A program made the translations under genes and the position numbers. A model generated the notes under the pieces. It made no database searches, was not told the origin of the DNA, and worked only from the letters and a program-made list of their open reading frames with translations. This document shows, piece after piece, positions 45,462 through 55,103 of a stretch of DNA of 64,000 bases. How positions within the stretch are numbered: the first letter of the stretch is position 1; every line of letters starts with the position of its first letter. Location: NCBI RefSeq assembly GCF_018141005.1, contig NZ_CP046582.1, positions 1,302,001 to 1,366,000 of the forward strand, given 5' to 3'. This DNA is from Erwinia sp. E602. Lineage in GTDB: Bacteria > Pseudomonadota > Gammaproteobacteria > Enterobacterales > Enterobacteriaceae.

Positions 45462-46340
45462 GTGACCACACTTGAACAAACAATCGGCAATACGCCGCTG
45501 ATCCGCCTGCAGCGGCTTGGGCCTGACAACGGCAGTGAGATCTGGCTGAAGCTGGAAGGCAACAACCCGGCGGGATCGGTCAAAGATCGCGCGGCGCTGT
45601 CGATGATCCAACAGGCCGAAGCCCGCGATGAGATCCGTCCGGGCGACGTGCTGATTGAGGCCACCAGCGGCAATACCGGCATAGCGCTGGCGATGATCGC
45701 CGCAATGAAAGGTTACGCGCTGAGGCTGCTGATGCCTGACAACATGAGCGTTGAGCGGCAGGCGGCGATGCGCGCCTACGGCGCGGAGCTAATCCTGGTC
45801 AGCCGCGAGCAGGGGATGGAAGGGGCCCGCGACCTGGCGCTGGAAATGGCGGCGCGCGGCGAGGGTAAGGTGCTGGATCAGTTTAATAACCCGGACAACC
45901 CGCTAGGCCACTATCGGACCACCGGGCCGGAAATCTGGCAGCAGACCGCCGGGCGCATCAGCCATTTTGTCTCCAGCATGGGCACCACCGGCACCATCAG
46001 CGGCGTTGGTCGTTTTCTGAAAGAGCAGAGCCCCGGGGTGCAGGTGGTGGGCCTGCAGCCTGCCGAAGGCAGCAGCATTCCCGGCATCCGCCGCTGGCCG
46101 GCCGCCTATCTGCCGGGGATCTACCGGCCGGAGCTGGTTGACCGCGTGCTGGATATGTCGCAGCAGGAGGCGGAACAGACCATGCGCCAGCTGGCGCGGC
46201 GGGAAGGGGTATTCTGCGGCGTCAGCTCCGGCGGTGCGGTGGCCGGCGCGCTGCGTATCGCGGCTGAACAGCCGGGCAGCGTAGTCGTGGCGATTATCTG
46301 CGATCGCGGCGATCGCTATCTCTCAACCGGCGTCTACTGA
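45462..46340 (+). CDS. cysM: O-acetylserine sulfhydrylase B (CysM)
   Basis: CysM is a PLP enzyme that makes cysteine from O-acetylserine and sulfide, and S-sulfocysteine from thiosulfate. The PLP lysine lies in NNPAGSVKDRAALSMI, and the phosphate loop is [24 protein letters not shown] and PEEGSSIPG-like PAEGSSIPGIRRWP follow as in E. coli CysM. It starts with GTG at 45462, where homology begins. It is 292 residues and stops at DRYLSTGVY, lacking the short tail of E. coli CysM (303 aa). Position after cysPUWA fits its use of imported thiosulfate. Confidence 0.95.
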   Translation: MTTLEQTIGNTPLIRLQRLGPDNGSEIWLKLEGNNPAGSVKDRAALSMIQQAEARDEIRPGDVLIEATSGNTGIALAMIAAMKGYALRLLMPDNMSVERQAAMRAYGAELILVSREQGMEGARDLALEMAARGEGKVLDQFNNPDNPLGHYRTTGPEIWQQTAGRISHFVSSMGTTGTISGVGRFLKEQSPGVQVVGLQPAEGSSIPGIRRWPAAYLPGIYRPELVDRVLDMSQQEAEQTMRQLARREGVFCGVSSGGAVAGALRIAAEQPGSVVVAIICDRGDRYLSTGVY

Positions 46341-46510
46341 GCCGGAATCGGTTTTTTTCTCGCAGAGCGTGGAATTTTTTGTGCCGGTGCGGCTCAAACG
46401 GGGATAACACCGGCCCCCGATCCTGAGCTAACTGTAAGGATTGGGTAAAAGCGGCTGCGCCTTCACCCTTGCCAGGTGAAAATAGCGGCGATACCACTGA
46501 GAGATCCCGT

Positions 46511-47191
46511 ATGAAAATTTTACTGGTCGATGACGACCTTGAACTGGGCACCATGCTCAGCCAGTACCTGATTGCCGAAGGTTTTGACGCCCAGCTGGTG
46601 CTGACCGGCAAAGCCGGGGTGGCCGGCGCGCTGTCCGGCGACTTTAACGCCATGATCCTCGACATCATGCTGCCGGATATGAGCGGCATCGACGTGCTGC
46701 GCCAGGTGCGTCAGAACAGCCGCCTGCCGGTGATAATGCTGACCGCTAAAGGTGACAACATTGACCGGGTGATTGGCCTGGAGATGGGCGCGGATGACTA
46801 CGTGCCGAAGCCGTGCTATCCGCGCGAACTGGTCGCCCGGCTGCGCGCGGTGCTGCGCCGGGTGGAAGAGCAGCCGGCGGTGGTGGAGAACAAAGACGTC
46901 ATCGGCTGGGGCGATCTGACCCTGAATCCGGCTACCCGCACCAGCGAGTGGAAAAATGTCCCGTTCGACCTGACCGCCTCCGAATTTAACCTGCTGGACC
47001 TGCTGCTGCGTTCGCCGGATCGGGTGGTGTCGAAGGATGAACTGTCGGAAAAAGGGCTGGGACGGCCGCGCGAAGCCTACGATCGCAGCGTCGACGTGCA
47101 TATCAGCAATATCCGTCAGAAGCTGTCGGCCCTGACCCGGGAGACGGTCAATATCGAAACGGTGCGCAGTATCGGCTACCGTATCCGATGA
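46511..47191 (+). CDS. OmpR-family response regulator, CpxR-like
   Basis: A 226-residue regulator: receiver domain with MKILLVDDDLELGTML, phospho-acceptor Asp51 in ILDIMLPDMSGIDVL, the MLTAK loop and PKPCYPRELVARLRAVLRR, then a winged-helix OmpR-type DNA-binding domain (FDLTASEFNLLDLLLRSPDRVVSKDELS ... VDVHISNIRQKL). Sequence layout resembles CpxR, but the canonical cpxRA lies elsewhere in enterobacteria, so this looks like a second CpxR-type system. It is 4-base coupled (ATGA) with the kinase gene. The ATG at 46511 is chosen from the MKILLVDDD start. Confidence 0.9.
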   Translation: MKILLVDDDLELGTMLSQYLIAEGFDAQLVLTGKAGVAGALSGDFNAMILDIMLPDMSGIDVLRQVRQNSRLPVIMLTAKGDNIDRVIGLEMGADDYVPKPCYPRELVARLRAVLRRVEEQPAVVENKDVIGWGDLTLNPATRTSEWKNVPFDLTASEFNLLDLLLRSPDRVVSKDELSEKGLGRPREAYDRSVDVHISNIRQKLSALTRETVNIETVRSIGYRIR

Positions 47192-48663
47192 AGTCTCGCT
47201 TCCGCGGCATTCTGTTCTGGAAAATTCTGCTCGGCTTCTGGTTAACCTTTATCGGCATCAGCCAGATTATGTGGCTGACCTTTAACTTTTACGGCAACAA
47301 GCACCACGAGCCGCCGGAGATGCAGGCCGCCCGGCGCATCGCCGAACTGCAGATGACCTCTGCGGCCACAGTGCTGCAGTACGGGGGCCTGAACGCGCTG
47401 CAGGCGACGATCGCCGACTGGACCCAGGACGAGCGCCGCTTCTTCTCGGTGCAGCCGCTGGGCAGCACGTCGCCCGATCCGTCCGCCAGCGCAGGGGCGT
47501 CGGCGTCTGCCATTCACCGATCGCCTGCCGCCGGGGCCGCTTCTCCGCCACCCTTAACCACCGGCGAAGGTTCGCCACGCCGCGATCCGCGATCGACAGC
47601 GGCGGAGGACGCCGCAGAGCCCAGCGGTCCGCCGCCGGGCGAGTTTCCTGCCCGGCTGACGGAGCGGGTCACTGATGCGCAGGGCCTGCAGTGGCAGCTG
47701 AGCTATGACGTTGCAAGCCTGCGTGAGGATGAGCGTCAGGAGCGGCGGCACGGCGACATTCTCAATATGCCGCTGCCGCTGTTTATCGCCGGCGGCGGCT
47801 GCGGGCTGCTGTTCAGCCTGCTGCTGGCGTGGAACCTGACCCGGCCGATGCGTCAGCTGAGCGAAGGCTTTGCGCGTATTTCGAAAGGCGATCTTTCGGT
47901 GCGGCTTTTTCCGGCCATGCGCCGTCGCCACGATGAGCTGTCGGTGGTGGCCGCCGACTTCGACGCAATGGTGGAACGCCTGTCGGTGCTGGTCAGCGCC
48001 CGCGAAGAACTGCTGCACGACGTCTCTCACGAGCTGCGCTCGCCGCTGGCCCGTCTGCAGCTGGCCACCGGCCTGGCGCGTCAGACCCCGGCCTCGGTGG
48101 AGGCCTCGCTGGATCGTATTGATGAAGAGGCGCGGCGGCTGGATAAAATGATCGGCGAACTGCTGTCGCTGTCGCGCGCCGAACACCAGAAGCTGCCTGA
48201 TGAGCAGTATTTTGACCTGCTGGGGCTGCTGGAGGCGGTAGCCAACGACGCCCGCTACGAGGCGCAGATCCCGGGCGTGGAGGTGCTGCTGCACGCCGAC
48301 CAGCAGCAGGATTATACGGTGAAGGGGGATGCCAATCTGATCCGCTCGGCGGTAGAGAATGTGGTACGCAACGCGCTGCGTTTCTCGCTGCAGGGGCAGC
48401 AGGTCACCATCGACCTGCGGCGCGATCATCACTGGCTGAACATTACCGTGCGCGACCGCGGGCCGGGCGTCGACGCCGAAAAGCTTTCCAGTATTTTTGA
48501 TCCCTTTGTCCGCGTGAATTCGCCACTTTCAGGCAAAGGCTATGGCCTCGGTTTGTCGATCGTGCGTAAAGTAGTGCTGGCACATCAGGGTGAAGTGAAG
48601 GCCGTTAACGCCCGTGATGGTGGGCTGGAGCTCACCATACGTTTGCCACACTGGGTTATTTGA
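47188..48663 (+). CDS. sensor histidine kinase, CpxA-like, with Pro/Ser/Ala-rich periplasmic insert
   Basis: A 491-residue membrane kinase. Helix 1 is at residues about 8-31 and helix 2 at about 196-216, enclosing a periplasmic domain of about 165 residues. HAMP follows (about 217-270), then the H-box LLHDVSHELRSPLARLQLA with His281, the N-box NLIRSAVENVVRNALRFS, and the G-boxes VRDRGPGVDAEKL and GKGYGLGLSIVRKV. Residues about 92-154 of the sensor domain are low-complexity (PDPSASAGASASAIH ... EPSGPPPGEFP), absent from CpxA as I know it. It phosphorylates the overlapping CpxR-like regulator. The signal sensed is unknown; a GntR-type regulator gene follows 45 bases later. Confidence 0.88.
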   Translation: MKSRFRGILFWKILLGFWLTFIGISQIMWLTFNFYGNKHHEPPEMQAARRIAELQMTSAATVLQYGGLNALQATIADWTQDERRFFSVQPLGSTSPDPSASAGASASAIHRSPAAGAASPPPLTTGEGSPRRDPRSTAAEDAAEPSGPPPGEFPARLTERVTDAQGLQWQLSYDVASLREDERQERRHGDILNMPLPLFIAGGGCGLLFSLLLAWNLTRPMRQLSEGFARISKGDLSVRLFPAMRRRHDELSVVAADFDAMVERLSVLVSAREELLHDVSHELRSPLARLQLATGLARQTPASVEASLDRIDEEARRLDKMIGELLSLSRAEHQKLPDEQYFDLLGLLEAVANDARYEAQIPGVEVLLHADQQQDYTVKGDANLIRSAVENVVRNALRFSLQGQQVTIDLRRDHHWLNITVRDRGPGVDAEKLSSIFDPFVRVNSPLSGKGYGLGLSIVRKVVLAHQGEVKAVNARDGGLELTIRLPHWVI

Positions 48664-48708
48664 GGGCCGGATCGCCCGTTTTTATTTTTTACCTGGAGGG
48701 GGAGCGCG

Positions 48709-49404
48709 ATGAGCACTCGGGTCATCAGTGCCAGGCAGCAGGAAGTACAGCGCGTTATCGATGCGCTTTCACGGGCGATTGCCGAACAGCGCATTGCGCC
48801 CGGAACGCGGTTGGTCGAGGCGCAGATTGTTGACGCGCTGGCGGCTAACCGCAATCACGTTCAGGCTGCGCTGCAACGGCTGGCCTTACAGCACGTGGTG
48901 ACGATTTCCCCCAACCGCGGCGCGCGGGTGGCAAAGCCCGGCGCGCGTGAGGCGCGGGAAGTGTTCAGCGCGCGTCGCGCTCTCGAGCGCGCACTGGTGG
49001 CGGAGATTACCGTTGAGAAAATGCAGCGTCACCAGGCGGCGATCGACAGGCATATGCAGGCTGAACAACAGGCGATTGCCAGCGGCGATCGCCGTGAGGT
49101 GGTCAGGCTGCTGAGTGCGTTCCATCTGCTGCTGGCCCGTATAGCAGATAACCGGGTGCTGGATGAGATGCTGACCAGCCTGATGGTGCGCAGCGCGCTG
49201 ATCGTCTCGCTCTATCAGCGTAACGCCTCACCCTGCTGTCAGTCGGATGAGCACGCCGCGATTATCAGCGCGCTCAGGGCAGGGGAGCAGGAGCAGGCTC
49301 AGGCGCTGCTGCATAGCCACCTGGCGTTGCTGGAGGATCTGCTGCGGGTGACCGACAGCGACGCTGTCCCCGACAACCTGCGTGAAGCACTCTCATTTGA
49401 GTGA
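48709..49404 (+). CDS. GntR-family (FCD domain) transcriptional regulator
   Basis: A 231-residue regulator with an N-terminal winged helix (VIDALSRAIAEQRIAPGTRLVEAQIVDALAANRNHVQAALQRLALQHVVTISPNRGARV) and an all-helical FCD ligand domain containing the metal-binding type pattern with AFHLLLARIADNRVLDEMLTSLMVR and SDEHAAIISALRAGEQEQAQALLHSHL. Such proteins sense organic acids or sugars acids and usually act as repressors. GGAGGGGGAGCG precedes the ATG. It lies in the orientation of the two-component genes and could be co-transcribed. An IS element begins 3 bases beyond its stop. Confidence 0.88.
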   Translation: MSTRVISARQQEVQRVIDALSRAIAEQRIAPGTRLVEAQIVDALAANRNHVQAALQRLALQHVVTISPNRGARVAKPGAREAREVFSARRALERALVAEITVEKMQRHQAAIDRHMQAEQQAIASGDRREVVRLLSAFHLLLARIADNRVLDEMLTSLMVRSALIVSLYQRNASPCCQSDEHAAIISALRAGEQEQAQALLHSHLALLEDLLRVTDSDAVPDNLREALSFE

Positions 49405-49429
49405 CTAGTCCTGGTATAAGTTGACACCT

Positions 49430-50309
49430 TCAGCCAGCGATCAACGCCTGATGAACCTCATCAGGCGTTTTATATTTTAGCGCCAGATGTGGACGCTCCC
49501 CGTTGTAGATTGCTACCGACTCCGCCACCATTTTTTTTGCCTCATGCAGATCGGCCGGACGGTGCAGGAGAAATTCCGTTTTCAGTATCCCGTTGACTCT
49601 TTCTGCCAGCGCATTCTGATAACAGTCGTAACCATCGGTCATCGAACAGGTTATTCCATATTTTTGATGCATCGCCTGATACTTTTCCGAGCAATACTGG
49701 ATCCCCCTGTCTGAGTGGTGTATCAGTTTCAGTTGACCGCGCCGGTGTCGTAAGGCACAGCGAAGCGCCTCCATAACCTCTTCAGTTTTAAGGCTTTCAT
49801 GGACGTGGTAGCCCATGATTTTACGTGAGCAGGCGTCGGTTATCAGACTCAGATAAACCATGTCACCCCGGGTTGGAAGATATGTAATATCTGCAACCCA
49901 GGCCTGTTCAGGACGGCTAATTATCACCTGGTCTGGACCCTTTTTTAGCAGATTTGGATGCCTGCGGAACCGATGATGGCTGTTAGTTGTTTTGTGGTAT
50001 GCACGCTTGCAGGGAACCAGCATTCGGTGTTCAGACAGCAGTGTGAACAGCCTGTCACGCCCCACTGGCGGGGCTATCTGTGCCTGGCTGTGAAGCAGGT
50101 AATGAAGTTTCCGTGTGCCTATTCGCGGCTGGCGTAGCCTGACTTTCGCCACGAAACGTATGACCTCAGCCGACTGCCTCCGGCGGGCGATATCCCGTTT
50201 GTTTTGCTGGTACCAGGACTGTCTGCTGTGCCCAAAAAACTGACAGACACGGCTGACCGTCAGCTTTTTGGCCGGAGTTTGCGCGAGGACTTCCCGGGCC
50301 GCTTTTTTA
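49430..50309 (-). CDS. IS3-family transposase OrfB (produced by -1 frameshift from OrfA)
   Basis: The catalytic part with an rve integrase core: VADITYLPTRGDMVYLSLITDACSRKIMGY (first Asp), LIHHSDRGIQYCSEKYQ (second Asp), and YDCYQNALAERVNGILKTEFL (Glu), the DDE triad, ending AIYNGERPHLALKYKTPDEVH. Upstream the frame reads KKAAREVLAQTPAKKLTVSRVCQFFG without a start, entered from orfA at the slippery A6G (50308-50302 on the minus strand). An in-frame GTG (or later codons near 50152) could allow independent initiation, but fusion OrfAB is the usual active transposase. Confidence 0.9.
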
Positions 50310-50664
50310 CGATGCTTACCCCGTAATCATTTTTTAAAACGTTCACAACCGCTTCAAAAAACTCAGCTTTCTGGCTGACCAGTTCAAGCTGTTCTTCAAG
50401 TTCCTTGATTCTTTGTTGTGGTGTGAGAGGGGTCGGGGGCTGATTCACAGGCAGACTCCTGGTTGAGAGATTGGGCAAAGTTGGACTCCAGTTAAGGCGT
50501 CCATGTTTGCGTAACCAGGACAGAACGGTTGAACGTCCCTGGATGCCATAGCGCTGCTGGGCTTGTTTGTAGGTCAGTTCGCCTTTCTCGACCTGCTCAA
50601 CAACGGCCAGTTTAAAAGACAGAGTGTAATCTCGTTGGGTGCGTTTGAACTCAGTATTCATCAC
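50260..50664 (-). CDS. IS3-family OrfA (helix-turn-helix, leucine zipper)
   Basis: A 134-residue protein with an N-terminal HTH (YTLSFKLAVVEQVEKGELTYKQAQQRYGI) and a coiled coil (QRIKELEEQLELVSQKAEFFEAVVNVL) for oligomerisation, typical of HTH_Tnp_1 OrfA proteins. Its end overlaps the orfB frame, with AAAAAAG near codon 119 as the shift site. Confidence 0.9.
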   Translation of the reverse strand: MMNTEFKRTQRDYTLSFKLAVVEQVEKGELTYKQAQQRYGIQGRSTVLSWLRKHGRLNWSPTLPNLSTRSLPVNQPPTPLTPQQRIKELEEQLELVSQKAEFFEAVVNVLKNDYGVSIVKKRPGKSSRKLRPKS

Positions 50665-50721
50665 GTTCTCCGGAATTAAGTCGGAAACGTGTCAACGCTA
50701 TTCAGGACGGGTCAGAGCCAT

Positions 50722-50757
50722 AAAAAAAGCCCTCTGACCGGGTGGCCAGAGGGCTTT
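50722..50757 (-). terminator. terminator of crr
   Basis: Stem AAAGCCCTCTG / CAGAGGGCTTT preceded by further A residues, which give a T7 tract on the minus strand. It is intact despite the IS end only 13 bases away. Confidence 0.88.
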
Positions 50758-50772
50758 CTGTGACGCATCAGA

Positions 50773-51276
50773 TTACTTTTTGATGCGGATAACCGGCGTT
50801 TCACCTACGATGACGCTACCCGTCAGTTTGACCAGCTCTTTGATCTCATCCATGTTGGAGATCACGACCGGCGTCAGGGTAGATTTCGCTTTCTCTTCCA
50901 GAAGCGCCAGATCGAATTCGATGACCACGTCACCTTTCTTCACTTTCTGACCTTCTTCAGCGATGCGCTTAAAGCCTTCACCCTTCAGCTCAACCGTGTC
51001 GATACCAAAGTGGACAAACAGCTCAATGCCGCTGTCTGACTCGATGGAAAACGCATGATTGGTTTCGAAAATTTTACCGATGGTGCCATCAACCGGCGCA
51101 ACCATTTTATTGCCAGATGGTTTGATAGCGATGCCGTCGCCAACAATCTTCTCCGCAAACACCACGTCCGGCACGTCTTCGATATTGACGATTTCACCAG
51201 ACAGCGGCGCTACGATCTCAATGGCACCAGATGCGGAATCCGACTTATCGCCAAAAAGTTTTGAAAACAAACCCAT
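50773..51276 (-). CDS. crr: PTS glucose-specific EIIA component (Crr)
   Basis: EIIA-Glc passes phosphate from HPr to EIIBC-Glc and, when unphosphorylated, inhibits several permeases and controls adenylate cyclase. The 167-residue protein begins [13 protein letters not shown], the membrane-binding N-terminal helix of E. coli Crr. It holds the two active-site histidines in [10 protein letters not shown] (about 75) and [13 protein letters not shown] (about 90). Distal gene of ptsHI-crr. It lies 43 bases after ptsI. Confidence 0.97.
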   Translation of the reverse strand: MGLFSKLFGDKSDSASGAIEIVAPLSGEIVNIEDVPDVVFAEKIVGDGIAIKPSGNKMVAPVDGTIGKIFETNHAFSIESDSGIELFVHFGIDTVELKGEGFKRIAEEGQKVKKGDVVIEFDLALLEEKAKSTLTPVVISNMDEIKELVKLTGSVIVGETPVIRIKK

Positions 51277-51319
51277 GTTTTTCTCCTAAGCAGTCATATT
51301 GGGCCAGCGTCTCCGGGCC

Positions 51320-53047
51320 TCAGCAGAGTGTTTTTTCTTCAATGAACTTGTTAACCAGCTGCATCAGCTCATCCGCGGTCGGTTGAGCCAGCGCCTGCTC
51401 TGCTAATGCCTTAGCATCTTCGAAATTCGTGTTACGAATAATTTTCTTGATGCCTGGGATAGAAATGGCACTCATGCTGAACTCATCCAGCCCCATTCCC
51501 AATAACAGTAGTGTAGCACGTTCATCGCCTGCCAGCTCACCACACATGCCTGTCCATTTGCCTTCCGCATGTGAAGCATCAATAACCTGCTTAATCAGCG
51601 TCAGTACGGATGGTGACATTGGGTTGTAGAGATGGGAAATCAGATCGTTACCCCGATCCACTGCCAGAGTATACTGCGTCAGGTCGTTTGTCCCAATACT
51701 AAAGAAATCAACTTCTTTAGCCAGGTGGTGGGCGATCACGGCTGAAGCAGGTGTTTCGACCATGATGCCGACTTCAATGCTCTCGTCGAAGGCTTTGCCT
51801 TCCGCACGCAGCTGCACTTTAAGCTGTTCCAGCTCGGCTTTCAGGAAACGCACTTCCTCAACGGAAATCACCATCGGGAACATGATACGCAGCTTGCCAA
51901 AGGCGCTGGCGCGCAGGATGGCGCGCAGCTGCGCATGCAGAATCTCGGTACGATCCATCGCGATACGGATGGCGCGCCAGCCGAGGAACGGGTTGTCCTC
52001 TTTCGGCAGGTTCATGTACGGCAGGTCTTTGTCGCCGCCGATATCCATGGTACGCACGATCACCGCCTGCGCACCCACGGCTTCAGCCACGGCTTTGTAT
52101 GCCTGGAACTGCTCATCTTCGGTTGGCAGGGCGTCGCGGTCCATAAACAGGAACTCGGTACGGTACAGGCCCACGCCTTCTGCGCCATTACGCTCTGCGC
52201 CGGCGACGTCGCGCACGGTGCCGATGTTAGCGCACACTTCTACCTGATGGCCGTCAAGCGTAATGGCCGGCAGGTCTTTCAGCTTGGCCAGCTCGTTCTT
52301 TTCAGACAAATACTGATTAGCAACCGCTTTCAGTTCGTCGATTTTCTCGCTGGTCGGGTTAACGTAAACTTCGTTGTTTACGCCATCCAGAATTACGTAG
52401 TCACCGTTGTTGATCACGCTGGTCACGTTGCCGGTACCGACGATAGCCGGCAGCTCCAGAGAACGAGCCATGATCGAGGTGTGCGACGTACGGCCACCGA
52501 TGTCGGTGATAAAGCCCAGCACCTTGTTCAGGTTCAGCTGTGCGGTTTCTGACGGGGTCAGATCGTGGGCAATCAGCAGGACTTCTTCCTGAATCGCGCT
52601 GAGGTCAACGATGTGCAGGCCGAGAATGTTCTGCAACAGACGTTTACCGATATCACGGACGTCCGCCGCGCGCTCTTTCAGGTATTCGTCGTCCAGCTCT
52701 TCCAGCGCTTTCGCCTGGCCATCAATAACAGAAAAGGCAGCCGCATCGGCAGAGGCGTGATCGTCTTTGATCAGGGCAATGATTTCCTGCTCAAGTTCTT
52801 CATCTTCCAGCAGCATGATGTGCCCTTCGAAGATGGCCGCTTTCTCTTCGCCTAAGGTTTCCCCGGCTTTAACGCGGATCGCTTCCAGCTGCACGGCAGC
52901 CTTGCCACGACCGTCAAGAAAACGCTGAACTTCCTGCTCAACCTGGTCAGCAGAAATCTTTTTCCGGTTAATAACAATCTCATCTTCTTTCAGCAAAAGC
53001 GCTTTGCCGAAAGCGATACCCGGTGATGCTAAAATGCCTGAAATCAT
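51320..53047 (-). CDS. ptsI: PTS enzyme I (PtsI)
   Basis: Enzyme I autophosphorylates with phosphoenolpyruvate and passes the phosphate to HPr. The protein is 575 residues, the E. coli length. The phospho-histidine lies in [22 protein letters not shown] (His about 189). The C-terminal PEP-binding domain has [28 protein letters not shown] and the catalytic Cys in [13 protein letters not shown] 207-base gap separates it from ptsH; co-transcription is still expected. Confidence 0.98.
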   Translation of the reverse strand: MISGILASPGIAFGKALLLKEDEIVINRKKISADQVEQEVQRFLDGRGKAAVQLEAIRVKAGETLGEEKAAIFEGHIMLLEDEELEQEIIALIKDDHASADAAAFSVIDGQAKALEELDDEYLKERAADVRDIGKRLLQNILGLHIVDLSAIQEEVLLIAHDLTPSETAQLNLNKVLGFITDIGGRTSHTSIMARSLELPAIVGTGNVTSVINNGDYVILDGVNNEVYVNPTSEKIDELKAVANQYLSEKNELAKLKDLPAITLDGHQVEVCANIGTVRDVAGAERNGAEGVGLYRTEFLFMDRDALPTEDEQFQAYKAVAEAVGAQAVIVRTMDIGGDKDLPYMNLPKEDNPFLGWRAIRIAMDRTEILHAQLRAILRASAFGKLRIMFPMVISVEEVRFLKAELEQLKVQLRAEGKAFDESIEVGIMVETPASAVIAHHLAKEVDFFSIGTNDLTQYTLAVDRGNDLISHLYNPMSPSVLTLIKQVIDASHAEGKWTGMCGELAGDERATLLLLGMGLDEFSMSAISIPGIKKIIRNTNFEDAKALAEQALAQPTADELMQLVNKFIEEKTLC

Positions 53048-53254
53048 AACCTTACCTATTCTGTCTTAGATTATCACCGGCGCTGTGCGCAGGATGACTG
53101 CATCTGTTTATCCAGTCAGCGTGCTGGCCTGAGCGCCGTTTTATTAGGTATCCGCGTCAGAGTACGCAAATAACATCGCGGACAGGCTGTCCGCGATCAA
53201 GAAAACTGCACTCTGCGCCACAACGCTGCGGCTCACGAGCTGAAAGCGGTCTGA

Positions 53255-53512
53255 TTACTCGAGCTCTGCCATCAGTTTAACCAGGTGCTCAACGGCTTTC
53301 TGCTCGTCTTCGCCTTCAGCAGACAGGGTCACCACGGTGCCCTGAGTCAGACCCAGGGTCTGCAGCTTGAACAGGCTTTTCGCGCTGGCGGATTTGCCGT
53401 TAGAGGTCACGGTGATTTCAGACGCAAAGGCTTTCGCTTCTTTAACGAACTGAGCAGCAGGGCGGGTGTGCAGGCCGTTTGGTGCGGTAATGGTCACTTC
53501 TTGCTGGAACAT
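53255..53512 (-). CDS. ptsH: PTS phosphocarrier protein HPr (PtsH)
   Basis: An 85-residue protein beginning [27 protein letters not shown], with the phospho-histidine His15 in GLHTRPA and the Ser46 region [10 protein letters not shown]. HPr relays phosphate from EI to sugar-specific EIIA domains. Start 53512 is fixed by homology and by TTGGGG upstream; a longer in-frame reading upstream is not coding. The gap to ptsI (53048-53254, 207 bases) is longer than in E. coli as I recall it and holds no gene. Confidence 0.98.
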   Translation of the reverse strand: MFQQEVTITAPNGLHTRPAAQFVKEAKAFASEITVTSNGKSASAKSLFKLQTLGLTQGTVVTLSAEGEDEQKAVEHLVKLMAELE

Positions 53513-53680
53513 GGTGTTTCCCCAACTAATTAGGTTTGGTGTTGTAAGTCCAAAGCACCGGGTTAACGAGGCTCTGGCCTGTATGGGTGAGCGTCCGGCA
53601 ATAACGTTGCAAAAAGACGCGGGTAAGCAGGAATCAAAACGGGAGAAAATCACGGATTCGCCACCGTTTTTCCACTTTAC

Positions 53681-53710
53681 ATTATGCCGCGCTTTGCCGT
53701 AATGCGCCAA
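53681..53710 (-). promoter_or_regulatory. candidate ptsH promoter
   Basis: On the minus strand TTGGCG (53710-53705) and CATAAT (53686-53681) are spaced 18 bases, about 170 bases before the ptsH start. A plausible sigma-70 promoter, not proven. Confidence 0.35.
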
Positions 53711-53844
53711 ATCAGTAAATCGATTCAGCCCGATCCATGTCACGCTACGATTAATTTTACGGATCGAAATAATTGCCAGCTTAAATACCAGACACCCGTG
53801 GGTAAAAGCAATCTGTAACGTGGCAAAAGTTTGACGTATGCCAC

Positions 53845-53873
53845 AAAAAAGCACCCATTTGGGTGCTTTTTTG
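53845..53873 (-). terminator. terminator of cysK
   Basis: AAAAAAGCACCCA / TGGGTGCTTTTTT forms a strong symmetric stem with A and T tracts on both sides, placed 21 bases beyond the cysK stop. Confidence 0.9.
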
Positions 53874-53893
53874 TGCAACTGGCGGTTCCGGGC

Positions 53894-54862
53894 TTACTGA
53901 AGCTCTTTCTCAGTGAACAGGTCGGCAAACAGTGCGGTAGAGAGATAACGCTCACCGGAAGAGGGCAGGATCACCACGATGTTTTTGTCAGCTAAAGCCT
54001 CTTCTTCCTGCAGCTTCAGCGCGGCAGCAACGGCGGCACCGGAAGAGATACCGGCCAGGATGCCTTCCTCTTCCATCAGACGACGGGCGGTAGCGATAGC
54101 CTCTTCGTTAGAGATAGCGACTACGCGGTCTACCAGGTTCAGGTCGAGATTACCCGGAATAAAACCGGCACCGATGCCCTGAATTTTGTGCGGGCCAGGT
54201 TTAATTTCGTCGCCGGCCAGCGCCTGGGCGATCACCGGAGAGTCGGTCGGCTCAACCGCCACAGAAATCAGCGCTGTTTTGCCTTTGGTATTTTTGATGT
54301 AACGGCTGACGCCGGTCAGGGTACCGCCGGTACCGACGCCGGCGATAAACACGTCCACTTCGCCCTCGGTATCTTCCCAGATTTCCGGGCCGGTGGTCTG
54401 TTCATGGATCGCCGGGTTGGCCGGGTTGCTGAACTGCTGCAGCAGCACGTATTTGTTCGGATCGCCGGCGACAATCTCTTCCGCTTTAGCGATAGCGCCT
54501 TTCATACCTTTGGCGCCTTCGGTCAACACCAGGTTTGCACCCAGCGCCTTCAGCAGCTTGCGGCGCTCTACGCTCATGGTCTCCGGCATGGTCAGGGTCA
54601 GTTTGTATCCGCGTGCGGCGGCCACGTAGGCGAGGGCAATACCGGTGTTACCGCTGGTCGGTTCAACCAGTTCGATACCCGGCTTCAGGATGCCGCGTTT
54701 TTCCGCGTCCCAGATCATATTGGCACCGATACGGCATTTGACGCTGAAGCTAGGGTTACGCGACTCCACTTTAGCCAGAATGCGTCCATTACCGATGCGG
54801 TTCAGTCGAACCAGCGGCGTATGACCGATTGTTAAAGAATTGTCTTCATAGATCTTACTCAT
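53894..54862 (-). CDS. cysK: O-acetylserine sulfhydrylase A (CysK)
   Basis: CysK makes cysteine from O-acetylserine and sulfide. The 322-residue protein has the PLP lysine site in [19 protein letters not shown], the phosphate loop [34 protein letters not shown], and [16 protein letters not shown]. It matches E. coli CysK (323 aa). It lies between ptsH and cysZ, the conserved enterobacterial order; CysB control is expected. The upstream gap contains an AT-rich TATATATA tract near 54945. Confidence 0.97.
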   Translation of the reverse strand: MSKIYEDNSLTIGHTPLVRLNRIGNGRILAKVESRNPSFSVKCRIGANMIWDAEKRGILKPGIELVEPTSGNTGIALAYVAAARGYKLTLTMPETMSVERRKLLKALGANLVLTEGAKGMKGAIAKAEEIVAGDPNKYVLLQQFSNPANPAIHEQTTGPEIWEDTEGEVDVFIAGVGTGGTLTGVSRYIKNTKGKTALISVAVEPTDSPVIAQALAGDEIKPGPHKIQGIGAGFIPGNLDLNLVDRVVAISNEEAIATARRLMEEEGILAGISSGAAVAAALKLQEEEALADKNIVVILPSSGERYLSTALFADLFTEKELQ

Positions 54863-55103
54863 AGCCTGTCCTTAACTGTATGAAATATTGGGAACGACCT
54901 AGAGCATACCTTGTTCAATTTCTCAAGGAAGTGAAGAAATCGTATATATATATGTTCTGCTGAAATAAGCCCTGAAGAAAAGGCATAAGCGCGGGCAGGG
55001 TGGGGAAGCGGGCATCACCGCGGTCCATTCCGCCCTGCAGCGGGAAGGGAAGGGAGGGGATGATGCCCGTAGAAGAACGGTCAGCGTCGTGAAGAGGGGG
55101 AGG

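Larger units (their letters stand above)
49408..50708 (-). mobile_element. IS3-family insertion sequence
   Basis: About 1.3 kb bounded by imperfect inverted repeats: GTCCTGGTATAAGTTGACAC at the left and, read inwards from the right, GTCCTGAATAGCGTTGACAC. It encodes orfA and orfB of the IS3 type on the minus strand with a programmed frameshift. The 3 bases outside the ends are CTA and GGG, so no target duplication is visible. Both frames are intact, so the element may be active. It separates the GntR gene from the crr terminator. Confidence 0.88.
53513..53893. other. ptsH promoter region
   Basis: The 381 bases between ptsH and the cysK terminator contain the ptsH promoters. A candidate is listed separately. 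I could not identify a clear CRP site by eye. Confidence 0.5.
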
